From NCBI GenBank assembly GCA_021787435.1, contig JAJYLY010000005.1, positions 124,001-188,000 of the forward strand: a stretch of DNA of 64,000 nucleotides. The letters are read 5' to 3'. The translations under genes were made by a program, and so were the position numbers. How positions within the stretch are numbered: position 1 is the first letter of the stretch; the number at the start of each line of letters is the position of its first letter. The notes below the pieces were generated by a model. It ran no database searches. It saw only the letters and a list, made by a program, of their open reading frames with translations, and was not told where the DNA came from. The stretch comes from Pseudomonadota bacterium. GTDB lineage: Bacteria > Pseudomonadota > Gammaproteobacteria > Burkholderiales > Gallionellaceae. This document shows, piece after piece, positions 17,265-25,567 of this stretch.

Positions 17265-17276
17265 CATGCAAGCCCC

Positions 17277-17391
17277 AACGGGCATGGCAACAACCCCGTC
17301 CTTGATAATAAAACGTGCCATGCCCGTTTCCCTCGGCCCAACCATCTCCCAGAGGGAGATGGATCGACCGCCCTTTCCCATTCCGAGGGAA
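17277..17391. repeat. Two adjacent inverted repeats filling the flhB-flhA gap
   Basis: First, AACGGGCATGGCA (17277-17289) is the perfect complement of TGCCATGCCCGTT (17316-17328), 13-base arms around a 26-base loop. Second, TTCCCTCGG (17328-17336) pairs with CCGAGGGAA (17383-17391). Inside it is a perfect nine-base stem, CCATCTCCC/GGGAGATGG, with a three-base loop (17342-17362). The element would be transcribed as the flhA leader. It may be a dispersed palindromic element, an RNA processing or attenuation structure, or both. It has no U-rich tail like a standard terminator. Confidence 0.8.
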
Positions 17392-17433
17392 CGTTGAATA
17401 GCGGAAGTAGGACAAACAAGTCGCTACGCGATA

Positions 17434-18579
17434 TCATGTTAACGTTTCACTGGCTGGATCAAGCTCAACAGGCACAGGCAGTCTGTCCGGCTGCAAGGGA
17501 CGCTCTCCTCCTTCTACCTGATAGCGTTTCAATTGATATACATAAGCCAGCACCTCTGCGACTGCGGTATACAAGGCCTCGGGGATAGATTCTCCGATAT
17601 CAGTGTGTTTGTGCAGCGCACGCGCTAGTGGTGGGGCTTCAAGTATCGGCACATGATTTTCCACTGCAATCTCGCGTATGCGCTGAGCAATCAGGCTGGA
17701 GCCTTTGGCAACCACGATGGGTGCGCGCATGCCGTTTTCGCTGTACTTGAGCGCGACAGAATAATGCGTCGGGTTAGTCACCACCACATCCGCTGTCGGG
17801 ATCGCGGACATCATGCGCCGCCTTGCTGCCTCGCGTTGCATGCTGCGTATGCGGGACTTGGTCTGCGGATTCCCGTCCGTCTCCTTGGACTCCTGGCGCA
17901 CTTCCTCTTTGGTCATCATCATCTTTTTGTTGTGCGCATGAAGCTGGAATGGGACATCAACAGCGACGATCAAGAGCATCCCACCGACGATGGCTAAAAA
18001 ACTTCCAGCCACCAGATATCCCATTTGCCCAATCGCAGCCGAAATGGATAGTGTGGCCAATTGCAGCGCATCACCCAAATGGCGCCACATGACCCAGACC
18101 GCAACGCCGCCAACGACAATCGCCTTGCCGAATGCCTTAAACAGTTCCACCAGTGCATTCGTGGAAAACATGCGCGCTATGCCTGCTGCAGGATTCATGC
18201 GCGAGAATTGGGGGATCAACGCCTCGGTGCTGAACAGCCAGCCATTCAGAAACAGCGGAGAAACCAGCGCTGTCAACAGCATCAGCGCCAGCACAGGCGC
18301 AAAGGTGATCAGCGCGCTGACGGACAAGTCATAAAGGTGCGGGATCAGAAGCTCTGGCCTGAAAACCAGTTCCCTGTTAATCGTCATTCCGTCATGTAGC
18401 AGCTTCACCATCTGCGCGTTGAGATGCGCTCCCATGAACCAGAGCGCGGCACCACCTGCCAGCAGGATGGAAAACGTAGAAAGCTCATGAGAACGCGCGA
18501 CCTGACCTTTCTCTCTTGCCTGGTCAAGTCGCCGCTGCGAGGGTTGTTCTGTTTTTTCTAGATCGCTGTCTTCTGCCAT
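17434..18579 (-). CDS. flhB: Flagellar type III export switch protein FlhB
   Basis: FlhB is the export gate component that switches substrate specificity after hook completion. The 381-residue protein begins MAEDSDLEKTEQPSQRRLDQAREKGQVARSHEL, the family N-terminal signature, and has four membrane helices to about residue 210. The autocleavage site NPTH is present in 'IPTADVVVTNPTHYSVALKY'. The C-terminal cytoplasmic domain is complete. It is the first gene of the flhB-flhA-flhF-flhG-fliA-motC-motD series. Confidence 0.97.
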   Translation of the reverse strand: MAEDSDLEKTEQPSQRRLDQAREKGQVARSHELSTFSILLAGGAALWFMGAHLNAQMVKLLHDGMTINRELVFRPELLIPHLYDLSVSALITFAPVLALMLLTALVSPLFLNGWLFSTEALIPQFSRMNPAAGIARMFSTNALVELFKAFGKAIVVGGVAVWVMWRHLGDALQLATLSISAAIGQMGYLVAGSFLAIVGGMLLIVAVDVPFQLHAHNKKMMMTKEEVRQESKETDGNPQTKSRIRSMQREAARRRMMSAIPTADVVVTNPTHYSVALKYSENGMRAPIVVAKGSSLIAQRIREIAVENHVPILEAPPLARALHKHTDIGESIPEALYTAVAEVLAYVYQLKRYQVEGGERPLQPDRLPVPVELDPASETLT

Positions 18580-18669
18580 GATGAACTCTGCCGATATGAC
18601 AGACTATACGCAAAAGCACAGTTTTTAATTGCACGAATAAAGGGGAATTTATCTAGCTACTCAGAACAT

Positions 18670-18940
18670 TCAGAGTAAATCCGGATGAAACACCAGATCA
18701 TACGGAAAGCGGATGACACCAAGTTTCAGGCTTTTCATCAGCCTATCCATGCTCAGGCACATTGAGGCAGGCCATCACTTCAGAACCACTGCCAAGGTAT
18801 TTCAGGTTATCGCATACACTCAGCAAATGACCAATGAAGCACCATGCTTGCGCCTCGTTCTCCTCATCATTTCCTGCTCCATTTCCTCGCCCTATACAGG
18901 CATCAAAAGCAGCAGGTTTTTCACTTAACCGCTTATTCAA
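18670..18940 (-). pseudogene. Unrecognised broken small ORF between flhB and cheB
   Basis: A frame from 18940 gives a 65-residue peptide that includes 'AWCFIGHLLSVCDNLKYLG' and 'VMACLNVPEHG', then stops at a TAG. One frame over, immediately downstream, the sequence reads 'MDRLMKSLKLGVIRFPYDL' and on to a stop at 18670. The second part looks protein-like, so a single frameshift in a gene of about 88 codons is plausible. I do not recognise the family. It occupies most of the 380-base gap before flhB. It could also be chance open frame. Confidence 0.3.
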
Positions 18941-18959
18941 ATTTCCGAGGACAGATCTA

Positions 18960-20081
18960 TTAAAATTTATCTAATAAACCCTTAAACCCGATTGGCTTTT
19001 CGTTGTAGCGTGCCAGATAATCCAGCGTATGGCGGGCAATGCCCTGCAAGGGGATGACCTCACAGGCACCGCCTACTGCAATCGCTTCCCTAGGCATGCC
19101 GAATACCACACAGCTGGCCTCATCCTGAGCTATTGTATAGGAGCCCGCCTGCCGCATCTCAAGCATACCCTGCGCACCATCTTTGCCCATGCCGGTGAGT
19201 ATGATACCCAGCGCATTAGCGCCTGCCACGTTGGCGGCTGAACGGAACAGCACATCTACCGAAGGACGGTGCCGGTTCACCGGATGCCCTTGGCTCAGTT
19301 CAGTCATGTAGTTTGCTCCGCTGCGCCGCAGCAGAAGATGCGAATGCCCCGGAGCAATATAGGCGTGACCCGGCAGTATCCGTTCGTTGTGTTCTGCTTC
19401 CTTGACTGAAATCTTGCACAGGCTGTCCAGTCTGTCGGCAAATGACTTGGTGAATACTTCGGGCATGTGCTGTGTAATCAGTATGCCTGGCACATCGGCA
19501 GGCATATGCGTCAGCACTTCCTTGAGCGCTTCTGTTCCACCAGTCGATGCGCCAATGATGATCAATTTTTCTGTCGACGAGAATCGTCCAGCCACACTCG
19601 GCAGTATCGCATCTGCACTAAACCCCTCTGAAATGAGCGCAGCAGAAACTGTCTTGCGCACTTTAACCTGGGAAGCTGCGCGTATCTTGTCGATGATCTC
19701 GCCGGCATACTCTTCCTTGCCGCGCGTGATATACATCTTTGGCTTGGATACGAAATCCACTGCACCCAGTACTAGCGCGCGGAAAGTGATGTCTGAACCG
19801 CGCTCTGTCAAAGTGGAGACCATCACCACAGGCATCGGGCGCAGCCGCATCAGTTTTTCCAGAAAATCCAGCCCGTCCATCCTTGGCATTTCCACATCCA
19901 GCATCAACACGTCGGGGTTTAATGACTTGATCATCTCGAGTGCCACCAGCGGATCGGGTGCAGCACTCACGCACTCCATATCGGTTTCGCGATTGATCAA
20001 CTTCTTCATCACGCTGCGTATCAGCGCAGAATCATCGATCACCAGCACCCTGATTTTTCGATTTCCCATAGCCCTATTCAT
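18960..20081 (-). CDS. cheB: Chemotaxis methylesterase CheB
   Basis: CheB removes methyl groups from chemoreceptors when phosphorylated by CheA. The 373-residue product has a receiver domain ('[19 protein letters not shown]', phosphoacceptor Asp in '[19 protein letters not shown]'), a linker, and the CheB esterase domain. The esterase catalytic motifs are '[16 protein letters not shown]' (Ser), '[17 protein letters not shown]' (His) and '[19 protein letters not shown]' (Asp). It follows the broken cheD by six bases. An internal ATG four codons in is an alternative start. Confidence 0.96.
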   Translation of the reverse strand: MNRAMGNRKIRVLVIDDSALIRSVMKKLINRETDMECVSAAPDPLVALEMIKSLNPDVLMLDVEMPRMDGLDFLEKLMRLRPMPVVMVSTLTERGSDITFRALVLGAVDFVSKPKMYITRGKEEYAGEIIDKIRAASQVKVRKTVSAALISEGFSADAILPSVAGRFSSTEKLIIIGASTGGTEALKEVLTHMPADVPGILITQHMPEVFTKSFADRLDSLCKISVKEAEHNERILPGHAYIAPGHSHLLLRRSGANYMTELSQGHPVNRHRPSVDVLFRSAANVAGANALGIILTGMGKDGAQGMLEMRQAGSYTIAQDEASCVVFGMPREAIAVGGACEVIPLQGIARHTLDYLARYNEKPIGFKGLLDKF

Positions 20082-20087
20082 CCCGCA

Positions 20088-20720
20088 TCAATCAAACAAC
20101 TCCAAATCTCCGCCCAGATCAGAATAACGCAGTCGCGAGCTGGATTCGTTCTCCCTGTTGATGATCGTATCGTTATGCACCTGCTTCAGCTTCTTCTCGC
20201 GCACCCTTCCGGTGTCGGGGAAAAAATACACTTTGCGCTGATAAATATCGAGCATATCCTGAGCGGCAAGATGCATTTTTTCTGCCTTGAGAAATTTCAA
20301 AAAAAATTTGCTTTGCGCTCTCCGGAATTGGATACCGTAAAACCCCGTAATAAGCCCCCGCCGCCAAACACCTTTACCTTGAGATTGCTGAATTCTGCGC
20401 CCACTTTAAGCAACTGGTTGATAAATATCTCCATCGCATAAGAAGTGCCATAACACGCCGACTCGTCTAGCGGATTGCTCTAGTCTTTCCCGCTGTCGGG
20501 CAACATGAAATGATTCATGCCTCCTATTCCGCTGACCATATCACGTATGCAGGCACACACAGGAACACATCACCGTCACGAGCAGCATGCTGCGCAACGT
20601 GACATAATATTCTCCGGGCATGATTCTAGTCGCTTCAATATCATGTTCATTGTCAAAATACAGATTGGGCGCCAGCAGCTCTTCAAAACTGTGATCAGCC
20701 ACGAGATATTGCCTGCGCAT
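20088..20720 (-). pseudogene. cheD: Broken chemoreceptor deamidase gene cheD
   Basis: CheD deamidates glutamines in chemoreceptors. Three frames together give almost a full CheD. One gives 'NLYFDNEHDIEATRIMPGEYYV'. The next gives 'ACIRDMVSGIGGMNHFMLPDSGKD', 'SYAMEIFINQLLKVGAEF', 'VKVFGGGGLLRGFTVSNSGER'. The last gives 'MLDIYQRKVYFFPDTGRV'. I see three lesions. A frameshift lies near 20,550-20,560 and runs into a TGA. A TAG lies in frame at 20480-20482. A frameshift lies in an eight-base A/T run at 20299-20306. The start overlaps cheR by 26 bases, and no intact copy is in the window. Sequencing error could explain the homopolymer lesion but not the TAG. Confidence 0.85.
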
Positions 20721-21579
20721 TATTGATGGGATGTGCTTTTGCAAGCTCATAAATCGTCTTGCCGCGTAACCTGAACAAGTGCGCGGCATGATGAAAGCTT
20801 TCCGAATGACCAGCAAACAACAATCCGTCCGGTTGCAACAGCGGTGCGTATCGTTGCAATATCTTGCGCTGCGTTTCTTTGTCGAAATAGATCATCACAT
20901 TGCGGCAAAATATCGCATCCAAGGGACCTCTCACCAGCCAGTCAGCATCAAGCAGATTCACCCGACGGAACGTGATCATCGCGCGCAGTTCCGGCCTCAC
21001 CCGCACGAAATCCGATTGTGCACCCGATCCTTTCAGAAAAAAACGCTTGATCACATCGGCTGAAAGCTTCTCGACCCGCTCCATCGGATAGACACCTTCT
21101 TCAGCCTTGGCCAGCACGTTCGTATCGATGTCAGTGGCAAGTATCGTCACGGGAGGAGTGAAGCTGCCAAAGGCATCGACCATGGTCATTGCCATCGAAT
21201 AGGGCTCCTCGCCAGTTGATGATGCTGAACACCAAAGCGCGATGGGATGTCTCCCCTTGTGTCTGGTCACATGCTCGGCCAGCAGCGGAAAGTGATGCGG
21301 CTCCCTAAAAAACGAGGTCAGGTTGGTGGTCAGCGAGTTTGCAAATGCTTCCCACTCGCCTTTGTTGCTGCTCTCGAGCAAAGCAAGATAGTCCTTGAAA
21401 TTGTTGATGCCCGTCGCCCTCAGGCGGCGTGCCAGACGACTATACACCATATCCTGCTTGGAGGCATTGAGCGAAATACCGGCATGATCGTAGATCAATT
21501 TCCGTACCCGTTCAAAGTCCTTGGCCGTGAACATAAATTCGCGTTCGTGTCCGGCGCTGGATTTAAGATTTATGGTCAT
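20695..21579 (-). CDS. cheR: Chemotaxis protein methyltransferase CheR
   Basis: CheR methylates glutamates on chemoreceptors using S-adenosylmethionine. The 294-residue protein has an N-terminal helical domain ('FERVRKLIYDHAGISLNASKQDMVYSRLARRLR'). A Rossmann-like catalytic domain follows, with 'IALWCSASSTGEEPYSMAMTMVD', 'VTILATDIDTNVLAKAEEGVYP', 'DAIFCRNVMIYFDKETQRKIL' and 'LLFAGHSES'. The NxMIYF and GHSE motifs are intact. It has no C-terminal pentapeptide-binding extension beyond the standard domain. It lies upstream of cheD and cheB. Confidence 0.96.
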   Translation of the reverse strand: MTINLKSSAGHEREFMFTAKDFERVRKLIYDHAGISLNASKQDMVYSRLARRLRATGINNFKDYLALLESSNKGEWEAFANSLTTNLTSFFREPHHFPLLAEHVTRHKGRHPIALWCSASSTGEEPYSMAMTMVDAFGSFTPPVTILATDIDTNVLAKAEEGVYPMERVEKLSADVIKRFFLKGSGAQSDFVRVRPELRAMITFRRVNLLDADWLVRGPLDAIFCRNVMIYFDKETQRKILQRYAPLLQPDGLLFAGHSESFHHAAHLFRLRGKTIYELAKAHPINNAQAISRG

Positions 21580-21615
21580 AACTTCCCTTTATTAGCCTTC
21601 AAAATTCGTGAATCT

Positions 21616-21656
21616 GGATTCAGAATTAAGCTAATAATTGCTATTAAACTGAATCC
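21616..21656. repeat. Short inverted repeat upstream of cheR
   Basis: GGATTCAG (21616-21623) and CTGAATCC (21649-21656) are perfect eight-base complements separated by 25 A/T-rich bases. They lie just upstream of the cheR start and downstream of the broken chemoreceptor. Similar GGATT...AATCC arms occur in the gap before the 27,748-28,692 cheV, suggesting a small dispersed element. There is no U-rich tail. Confidence 0.55.
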
Positions 21657-21663
21657 TGTATCC

Positions 21664-22008
21664 TCAACCCTGACTCCAGCTAGCAGATATCTTCTTCACC
21701 AGCTTCTTATGAACCGGCATGGCAATTTTCAGCGAGGCCTGTGCTTTCACGTTCGCAGCCAGACTGAACATCGCAACCGATGCGGATAGACTCTGCGCCT
21801 GCTATTCCGGGGATTCGGCAGCAGCGGCAGCCTCTTCAACCAGCGCCGCGTTCTGCTGGGTGACTTCATCCATCTGCGTAATCGCAAGATTCACCAGCTC
21901 TATACCCGCACTCTGTTCAACCGAAGCCATCGTAATCTCAGACATGATGTCGGTCATACGATTAAGGCCGGTTGTCAATAATGGATGCCAACGGGTTCAT
22001 GGGTAATT
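21664..22008 (-). pseudogene. C-terminal fragment of a methyl-accepting chemotaxis protein
   Basis: The minus strand encodes '[23 protein letters not shown]', '[25 protein letters not shown]'. This is the conserved end of a chemoreceptor signalling domain. A TAG after 'AAAAAESPE' (near 21,802) interrupts it, and a tail ending in VHKKLVKKISAS-type sequence runs to a stop at 21664. The front part of the gene is missing, and an IS3-like remnant lies directly upstream. The fragment therefore appears to be the 3' end of a receptor gene destroyed by insertion or deletion. It has no start and is not expected to function. Confidence 0.85.
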
Positions 22009-22015
22009 CCCCATT

Positions 22016-22455
22016 TTTAGTTGGGGTCAGAAATAAAGCTGGTTAAGAAAACCAGCTTCTGTTTCGGGGTAACGCCACCGAGCGCCATGTGCAGGCGTCT
22101 GTGATTGTAGGTCCACATCCACTTTGTTGCATATTCCTGCTCCTCGCCGATCATAATGGCTTAACCAGTCGTAACGTACCGTACGGTTGTAACGTTCAAT
22201 ATATGCGCTCTACTGTGGATTGTCAGGCTGAATATGATTCAGCCGAATAGCGTGCCGCTCTGCCCAATTCTTCAGCGTACCGCTGATGTATTCCGGCCCA
22301 TTATCGCTGCAAATGGATATCGGCTTACCGCGTCATTCGATGACCTGATGCAGTGAACGCACCTCTTGATCTACCAGCAGCGAGAAATAAACATCAATCG
22401 CCAGCGATTCCCGGTTGAATTCGTCAATCAGATTGAACAGCCAGTAATTAACAAG
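22016..22455 (-). mobile_element. Remnant of an IS3-family transposase (orfB, integrase core)
   Basis: Read on the minus strand, this stretch translates to 'WLFNLIDEFNRESLAIDVYFSLL', 'VRSLHQVIE', 'RGKPISICSDNGPEYISGTLKNWAE', 'IRLNHIQPDNPQ' and 'AYIERYNRTVRYDWLSHYD'. A frame-shifted end 'HGARWRYPETEAGF' follows. The D..N..E-type rve integrase motifs of IS3-family OrfB (DNGPEY, and the catalytic Glu in YIERYNR) are recognisable. In-frame stops replace conserved residues: TGA after VIE and TAG after NPQ. The 5' half including orfA is absent. The right edge carries GGGGTCAGAAATAAAG, typical of the end of such elements. Confidence 0.85.
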
Positions 22456-22492
22456 GAAATTTTCTAATTTGTTAACAAACGATTCATTACGC

Positions 22493-23614
22493 TCAATTCC
22501 TGCTCCCTGCCATAGCTATCCGTTCCAGTCCAGAAAGCACCTCCATACTCGCAGCCTCCAGCTTTGCTACCAGCTCCATGCCCTGCAAGACTTCATCGTC
22601 ACGGAAAGCAGCTACAGCATCCCGCCCATGTTGGTGAAATGCCTGATGCGGATTGGCGATCGCCGTGTATCCATCCAGTTTGGAAAAATAATCCCGGCCC
22701 TCGCCCTCGAAGTACCACTTGCCCAGACGGCACGCGGTATGAGATACGAAACTGTCGGCAGTGCGATCGGAAATCCCCATGAACACCTTGTATATTTCAA
22801 ACTTGTAGAGAATATGGTCTATCTTGGTCACCTCGATGAAACTGCGCAGCGCCGCCGCAGAAACGCTGCATTCCATCTGCTGGGACAATTCCATCACCTG
22901 CTTCATGCTGCCCATCACGGAGCCTACATCGCCGCCGAACTGTTGCGATTTTTCTGCTAGGCCTTCCATTTGCACCTTGGCCTGTTCCGTCTCCCCTTGG
23001 ATCGCAGTCACAATCGTTGAGATTTCGCTGGTCGCATTGGCAGTGCGCTCCGCAAGCTTCCTCACCTCATCTGCCACCACCGCAAACCCTCTGCCCTGTT
23101 CACCCGCGCGTGCAGCCTCGATTGCCGCATTCAATGCTAAAAGATTGGTCTGATCGGCAATCTCCTTGATCAGCTTCACAATATTGCCTATCTGAGCGGC
23201 ACGCACGGTGAGACTCTGCACATTCCGCGAGGATTTCAGCGTATCGTCTGACATCACCCCCAGCGTTTCTGCAAGCTGCTCGATCGCTTCCCGGTTGGCT
23301 GCGGAAATGTTGGCCGCATCAATGGCATGTAGTTTTTCTGCATTCAATGCGCCGGCAGCTGCAACTTGCGAGTTCTGCAACGCGTTGAAGGAATCTCCGA
23401 AATTTTGCATGTTGCTGTATATCTGCCTTGCAATCTCCACATCCTTTTTTGCCGACTGCATCTCTGCATGCAATCCCTCGCGCGTACTCGCGGCTTCGGC
23501 CAGGGCGCGTCGCAGACTCGCCGCTTCCTGTTCAGATTGAGCAAGTTTCTCCTGCGCCCCTTTGAGCTCTTGCCTTAATTTCCTACCAAACACCTTACCC
23601 TCCCGATTCAACAA
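22493..23614 (-). CDS. Soluble chemoreceptor with C-terminal zinc-binding CZB domain
   Basis: The 373-residue protein has no membrane helix. Residues 10-65 form a coiled coil. About 70-250 is a short methyl-accepting signalling domain with the tip '[40 protein letters not shown]'. The end is a chemoreceptor zinc-binding (CZB) domain with ligand pattern His267 ([13 protein letters not shown]), Cys295 (TACRLGKWY), His323 and His327 ([10 protein letters not shown]). CZB receptors sense zinc-linked or hypochlorous-acid cues, and some also regulate c-di-GMP enzymes (family knowledge). It lies 26 bases downstream of cheA. Confidence 0.9.
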   Translation of the reverse strand: MLNREGKVFGRKLRQELKGAQEKLAQSEQEAASLRRALAEAASTREGLHAEMQSAKKDVEIARQIYSNMQNFGDSFNALQNSQVAAAGALNAEKLHAIDAANISAANREAIEQLAETLGVMSDDTLKSSRNVQSLTVRAAQIGNIVKLIKEIADQTNLLALNAAIEAARAGEQGRGFAVVADEVRKLAERTANATSEISTIVTAIQGETEQAKVQMEGLAEKSQQFGGDVGSVMGSMKQVMELSQQMECSVSAAALRSFIEVTKIDHILYKFEIYKVFMGISDRTADSFVSHTACRLGKWYFEGEGRDYFSKLDGYTAIANPHQAFHQHGRDAVAAFRDDEVLQGMELVAKLEAASMEVLSGLERIAMAGSRN

Positions 23615-23640
23615 TCCAGCAGCTTATAATTTTTATATTT

Positions 23641-25467
23641 CTAACCACGCACGTCGCTAAGCAATTCCTTGATGTCGAGGATGAGCACGATGTCTCCCTC
23701 GCTGGACATCGTAACGCCTGCCACCCCTTTCGGGCGGAAAGTATCCAGCGACTTGATCACCACATCGTCGTGGCCTGCAAAACCATCAGCCGACAGGATG
23801 AAACTGCTGCTGCCGAATTGCATCAGCACGCCCACTTCCGGCTCTTTGTCTGAGGTGCTCCAGCCGATCAACTGCGCCAATGGCAGAACCGGCAATACTT
23901 CGCCCCGCACCACCATGGTTGCCCTGCCTGATATCTTCTGTAATTGACCGGGCGAGACGGAGAGGATTTCCCGCACCATGGACAATGGCACCGCAAACGA
24001 CTGATCACCCAGACGCAGTATCAGCACCGGCAGGATCGCCAGCGTCAACGGTAGTGAAATGGTGAACACGCAACCTTTTCCGGGTACCGAATTGATATTG
24101 ATCGAACCGTTGAGTTTCTGGATATTGGTCTTGACCACATCCATCCCGACACCGCGTCCGGACACGCTGGAAATTTCATCCTTGGTGGAAAATCCCGGCA
24201 GGAAGATCAATTCCAGACATTGGTTCTCGTCCAGCGTATTGGCCACTTCAGGGGAAATAATGCCTTTTTCAATGGCCTTGTTGCGGATGACTTCCGGACG
24301 CATTCCGCGACCATCATCTGCGATCGTGATGAGGATGTGATCCCCTTCATGGCGCGCGCTTAATTCCACGAGACTTTTTTCAGGCTTGCCGGCAGCCTGT
24401 CGGCCTTCCATGGTTTCAACACCGTGATCGACTGCATTTCGCACCAGATGAACCAAAGGATCATTCAGATCCTCAATCATGGTTTTGTCCATCTCGGTCT
24501 CTTCACCTGAGAGTACCAGTTCCACATCTTTACCCAGCGAACGCGCTAGATCGCGCGCTAGACGCGGATACTTTTTGAACAGCCGCCCTATCGGTTGCAT
24601 ACGCGTCTTCATCACCGCATTTTGCAAGTTCACCACCAGCATATCCAGCTGTGTCACTGCCTGATCCAACTCTCGCAGCGTATCCGTATCATTCCGTCCT
24701 TGCAGGATGTCGGAACGAAGATGATTGAGACGGTTTTTGGTAAGCCCTATCTCGCCAGACAAGTTCAGCACTTGGTCCAGACGCTCAGTATCCACCCTGA
24801 TCGTGGTTTCCTTGGCTTCCTTGGCAGGCACGTCGCCATCGCGGCGTCCTATTGTCGCACCGGGAACATCATCGCTACGCCTGCCAAATGCCTTCTTGGT
24901 CGATTCTTCCTCAGACACGGCCACGGCAATTTTTTCGGGGTCTCTAACCACACCCGCCGCTTCAACGATATCGCTCCCTGTCAATGCCGTATAAAGCGCA
25001 TTCCAATCCACCCCATCTACAGAGGGTACTGCAGATTCAGCCGCACTCGACGGCAACGCTTCTTTGACGACCGCCTTTCCCGCCAGTGCCGATTTCAGAT
25101 TCTCCAGTATGTGCGAAGGTGCTGTCTGGGGTTGCTGACTTTGCTGCAGCGAACCGAACATTTTCTTCACTTCGGCTGTTGCGGCAAAAATCACATCCAT
25201 CAGTTCAGCACTCAGAATCAGATCGCGGTTGCGCAATTTATCGAACAGATTTTCAGTCAGGTGGCAAAGCGTGACTAGTTCAGTCGCATTGAGGAATCCT
25301 GCACCGCCCTTGATCGTATGAAAGCCGCGGAACACCTCATTAAGCAGACCGTTATCACCGGGGCGCCTTTCCAGCTCCATCAACTTGCTGTCCACGTCAG
25401 ACAACATCTCGCCCGCTTCAAGCAAGAAATCGCTCAACAGCTCTTCCATGCCAGCAAAATCGTTCAT
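23641..25467 (-). CDS. cheA: Chemotaxis histidine kinase CheA
   Basis: CheA phosphorylates CheY, CheB and CheV under chemoreceptor control. The 608-residue protein has an HPt domain with phosphorylated His50 ('VFRGFHTIKGGAGFL'). A linker follows, then a dimerisation domain, a HATPase domain ('DPLVHLVRNAVDHGVE', 'IADDGRGM', 'GRGVGMDVVKTNIQKLNG') and a C-terminal CheW-like domain. A separate P2 domain for CheY/CheB binding is not evident; the linker (about 110-215) is short and variable. It is preceded by cheZ and followed by the CZB receptor. Confidence 0.96.
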   Translation of the reverse strand: MNDFAGMEELLSDFLLEAGEMLSDVDSKLMELERRPGDNGLLNEVFRGFHTIKGGAGFLNATELVTLCHLTENLFDKLRNRDLILSAELMDVIFAATAEVKKMFGSLQQSQQPQTAPSHILENLKSALAGKAVVKEALPSSAAESAVPSVDGVDWNALYTALTGSDIVEAAGVVRDPEKIAVAVSEEESTKKAFGRRSDDVPGATIGRRDGDVPAKEAKETTIRVDTERLDQVLNLSGEIGLTKNRLNHLRSDILQGRNDTDTLRELDQAVTQLDMLVVNLQNAVMKTRMQPIGRLFKKYPRLARDLARSLGKDVELVLSGEETEMDKTMIEDLNDPLVHLVRNAVDHGVETMEGRQAAGKPEKSLVELSARHEGDHILITIADDGRGMRPEVIRNKAIEKGIISPEVANTLDENQCLELIFLPGFSTKDEISSVSGRGVGMDVVKTNIQKLNGSININSVPGKGCVFTISLPLTLAILPVLILRLGDQSFAVPLSMVREILSVSPGQLQKISGRATMVVRGEVLPVLPLAQLIGWSTSDKEPEVGVLMQFGSSSFILSADGFAGHDDVVIKSLDTFRPKGVAGVTMSSEGDIVLILDIKELLSDVRG

Positions 25468-25479
25468 TTTTTACCCCAG

Positions 25480-25563
25480 TCCATAGTTATTAGTCGTTAG
25501 TTTTTAGTTAGTGGAGTCGCTTCGCGACTTTAAATAATAACTAACAACTAGCACCTAACGCCT
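25480..25563. repeat. Imperfect inverted repeat in the cheZ-cheA gap
   Basis: The 100-base gap is an imperfect hairpin. The core AGTCGC-TTC-GCGACT (25515-25529) is perfect. The flanks, rich in TTAGTTAG on one side and CTAAC on the other, extend it in both directions. There is no U tract on the minus side to make it a terminator. A related ATTAGTCGT-type stretch recurs in the motB-motA gap (about 31,708-31,765). This suggests a small dispersed non-coding element. Confidence 0.6.
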
Positions 25564-25567
25564 GCTT

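Noticed and set aside
17265-17381. N-terminal extension of FlhA from the upstream start
   Set aside because: The DNA is made of inverted repeats, the peptide resembles no FlhA start, and MNQILELFKRNLKLRG at 17264 is the usual beginning.
16350-17588. A 412-codon plus-strand open frame opposite flhA
   Set aside because: Its translation is His/Gln/Arg-rich with no motif. It lies antisense to the strongly supported FlhA and to the end of FlhB, so it is a shadow frame.
22016-22455. Intact IS3 element
   Set aside because: The orfA part is absent, there are in-frame stops at conserved positions, and no paired terminal repeats were found.
25515-25529. Terminator between cheZ and cheA
   Set aside because: The stem is perfect, but neither strand shows a U tract next to it.
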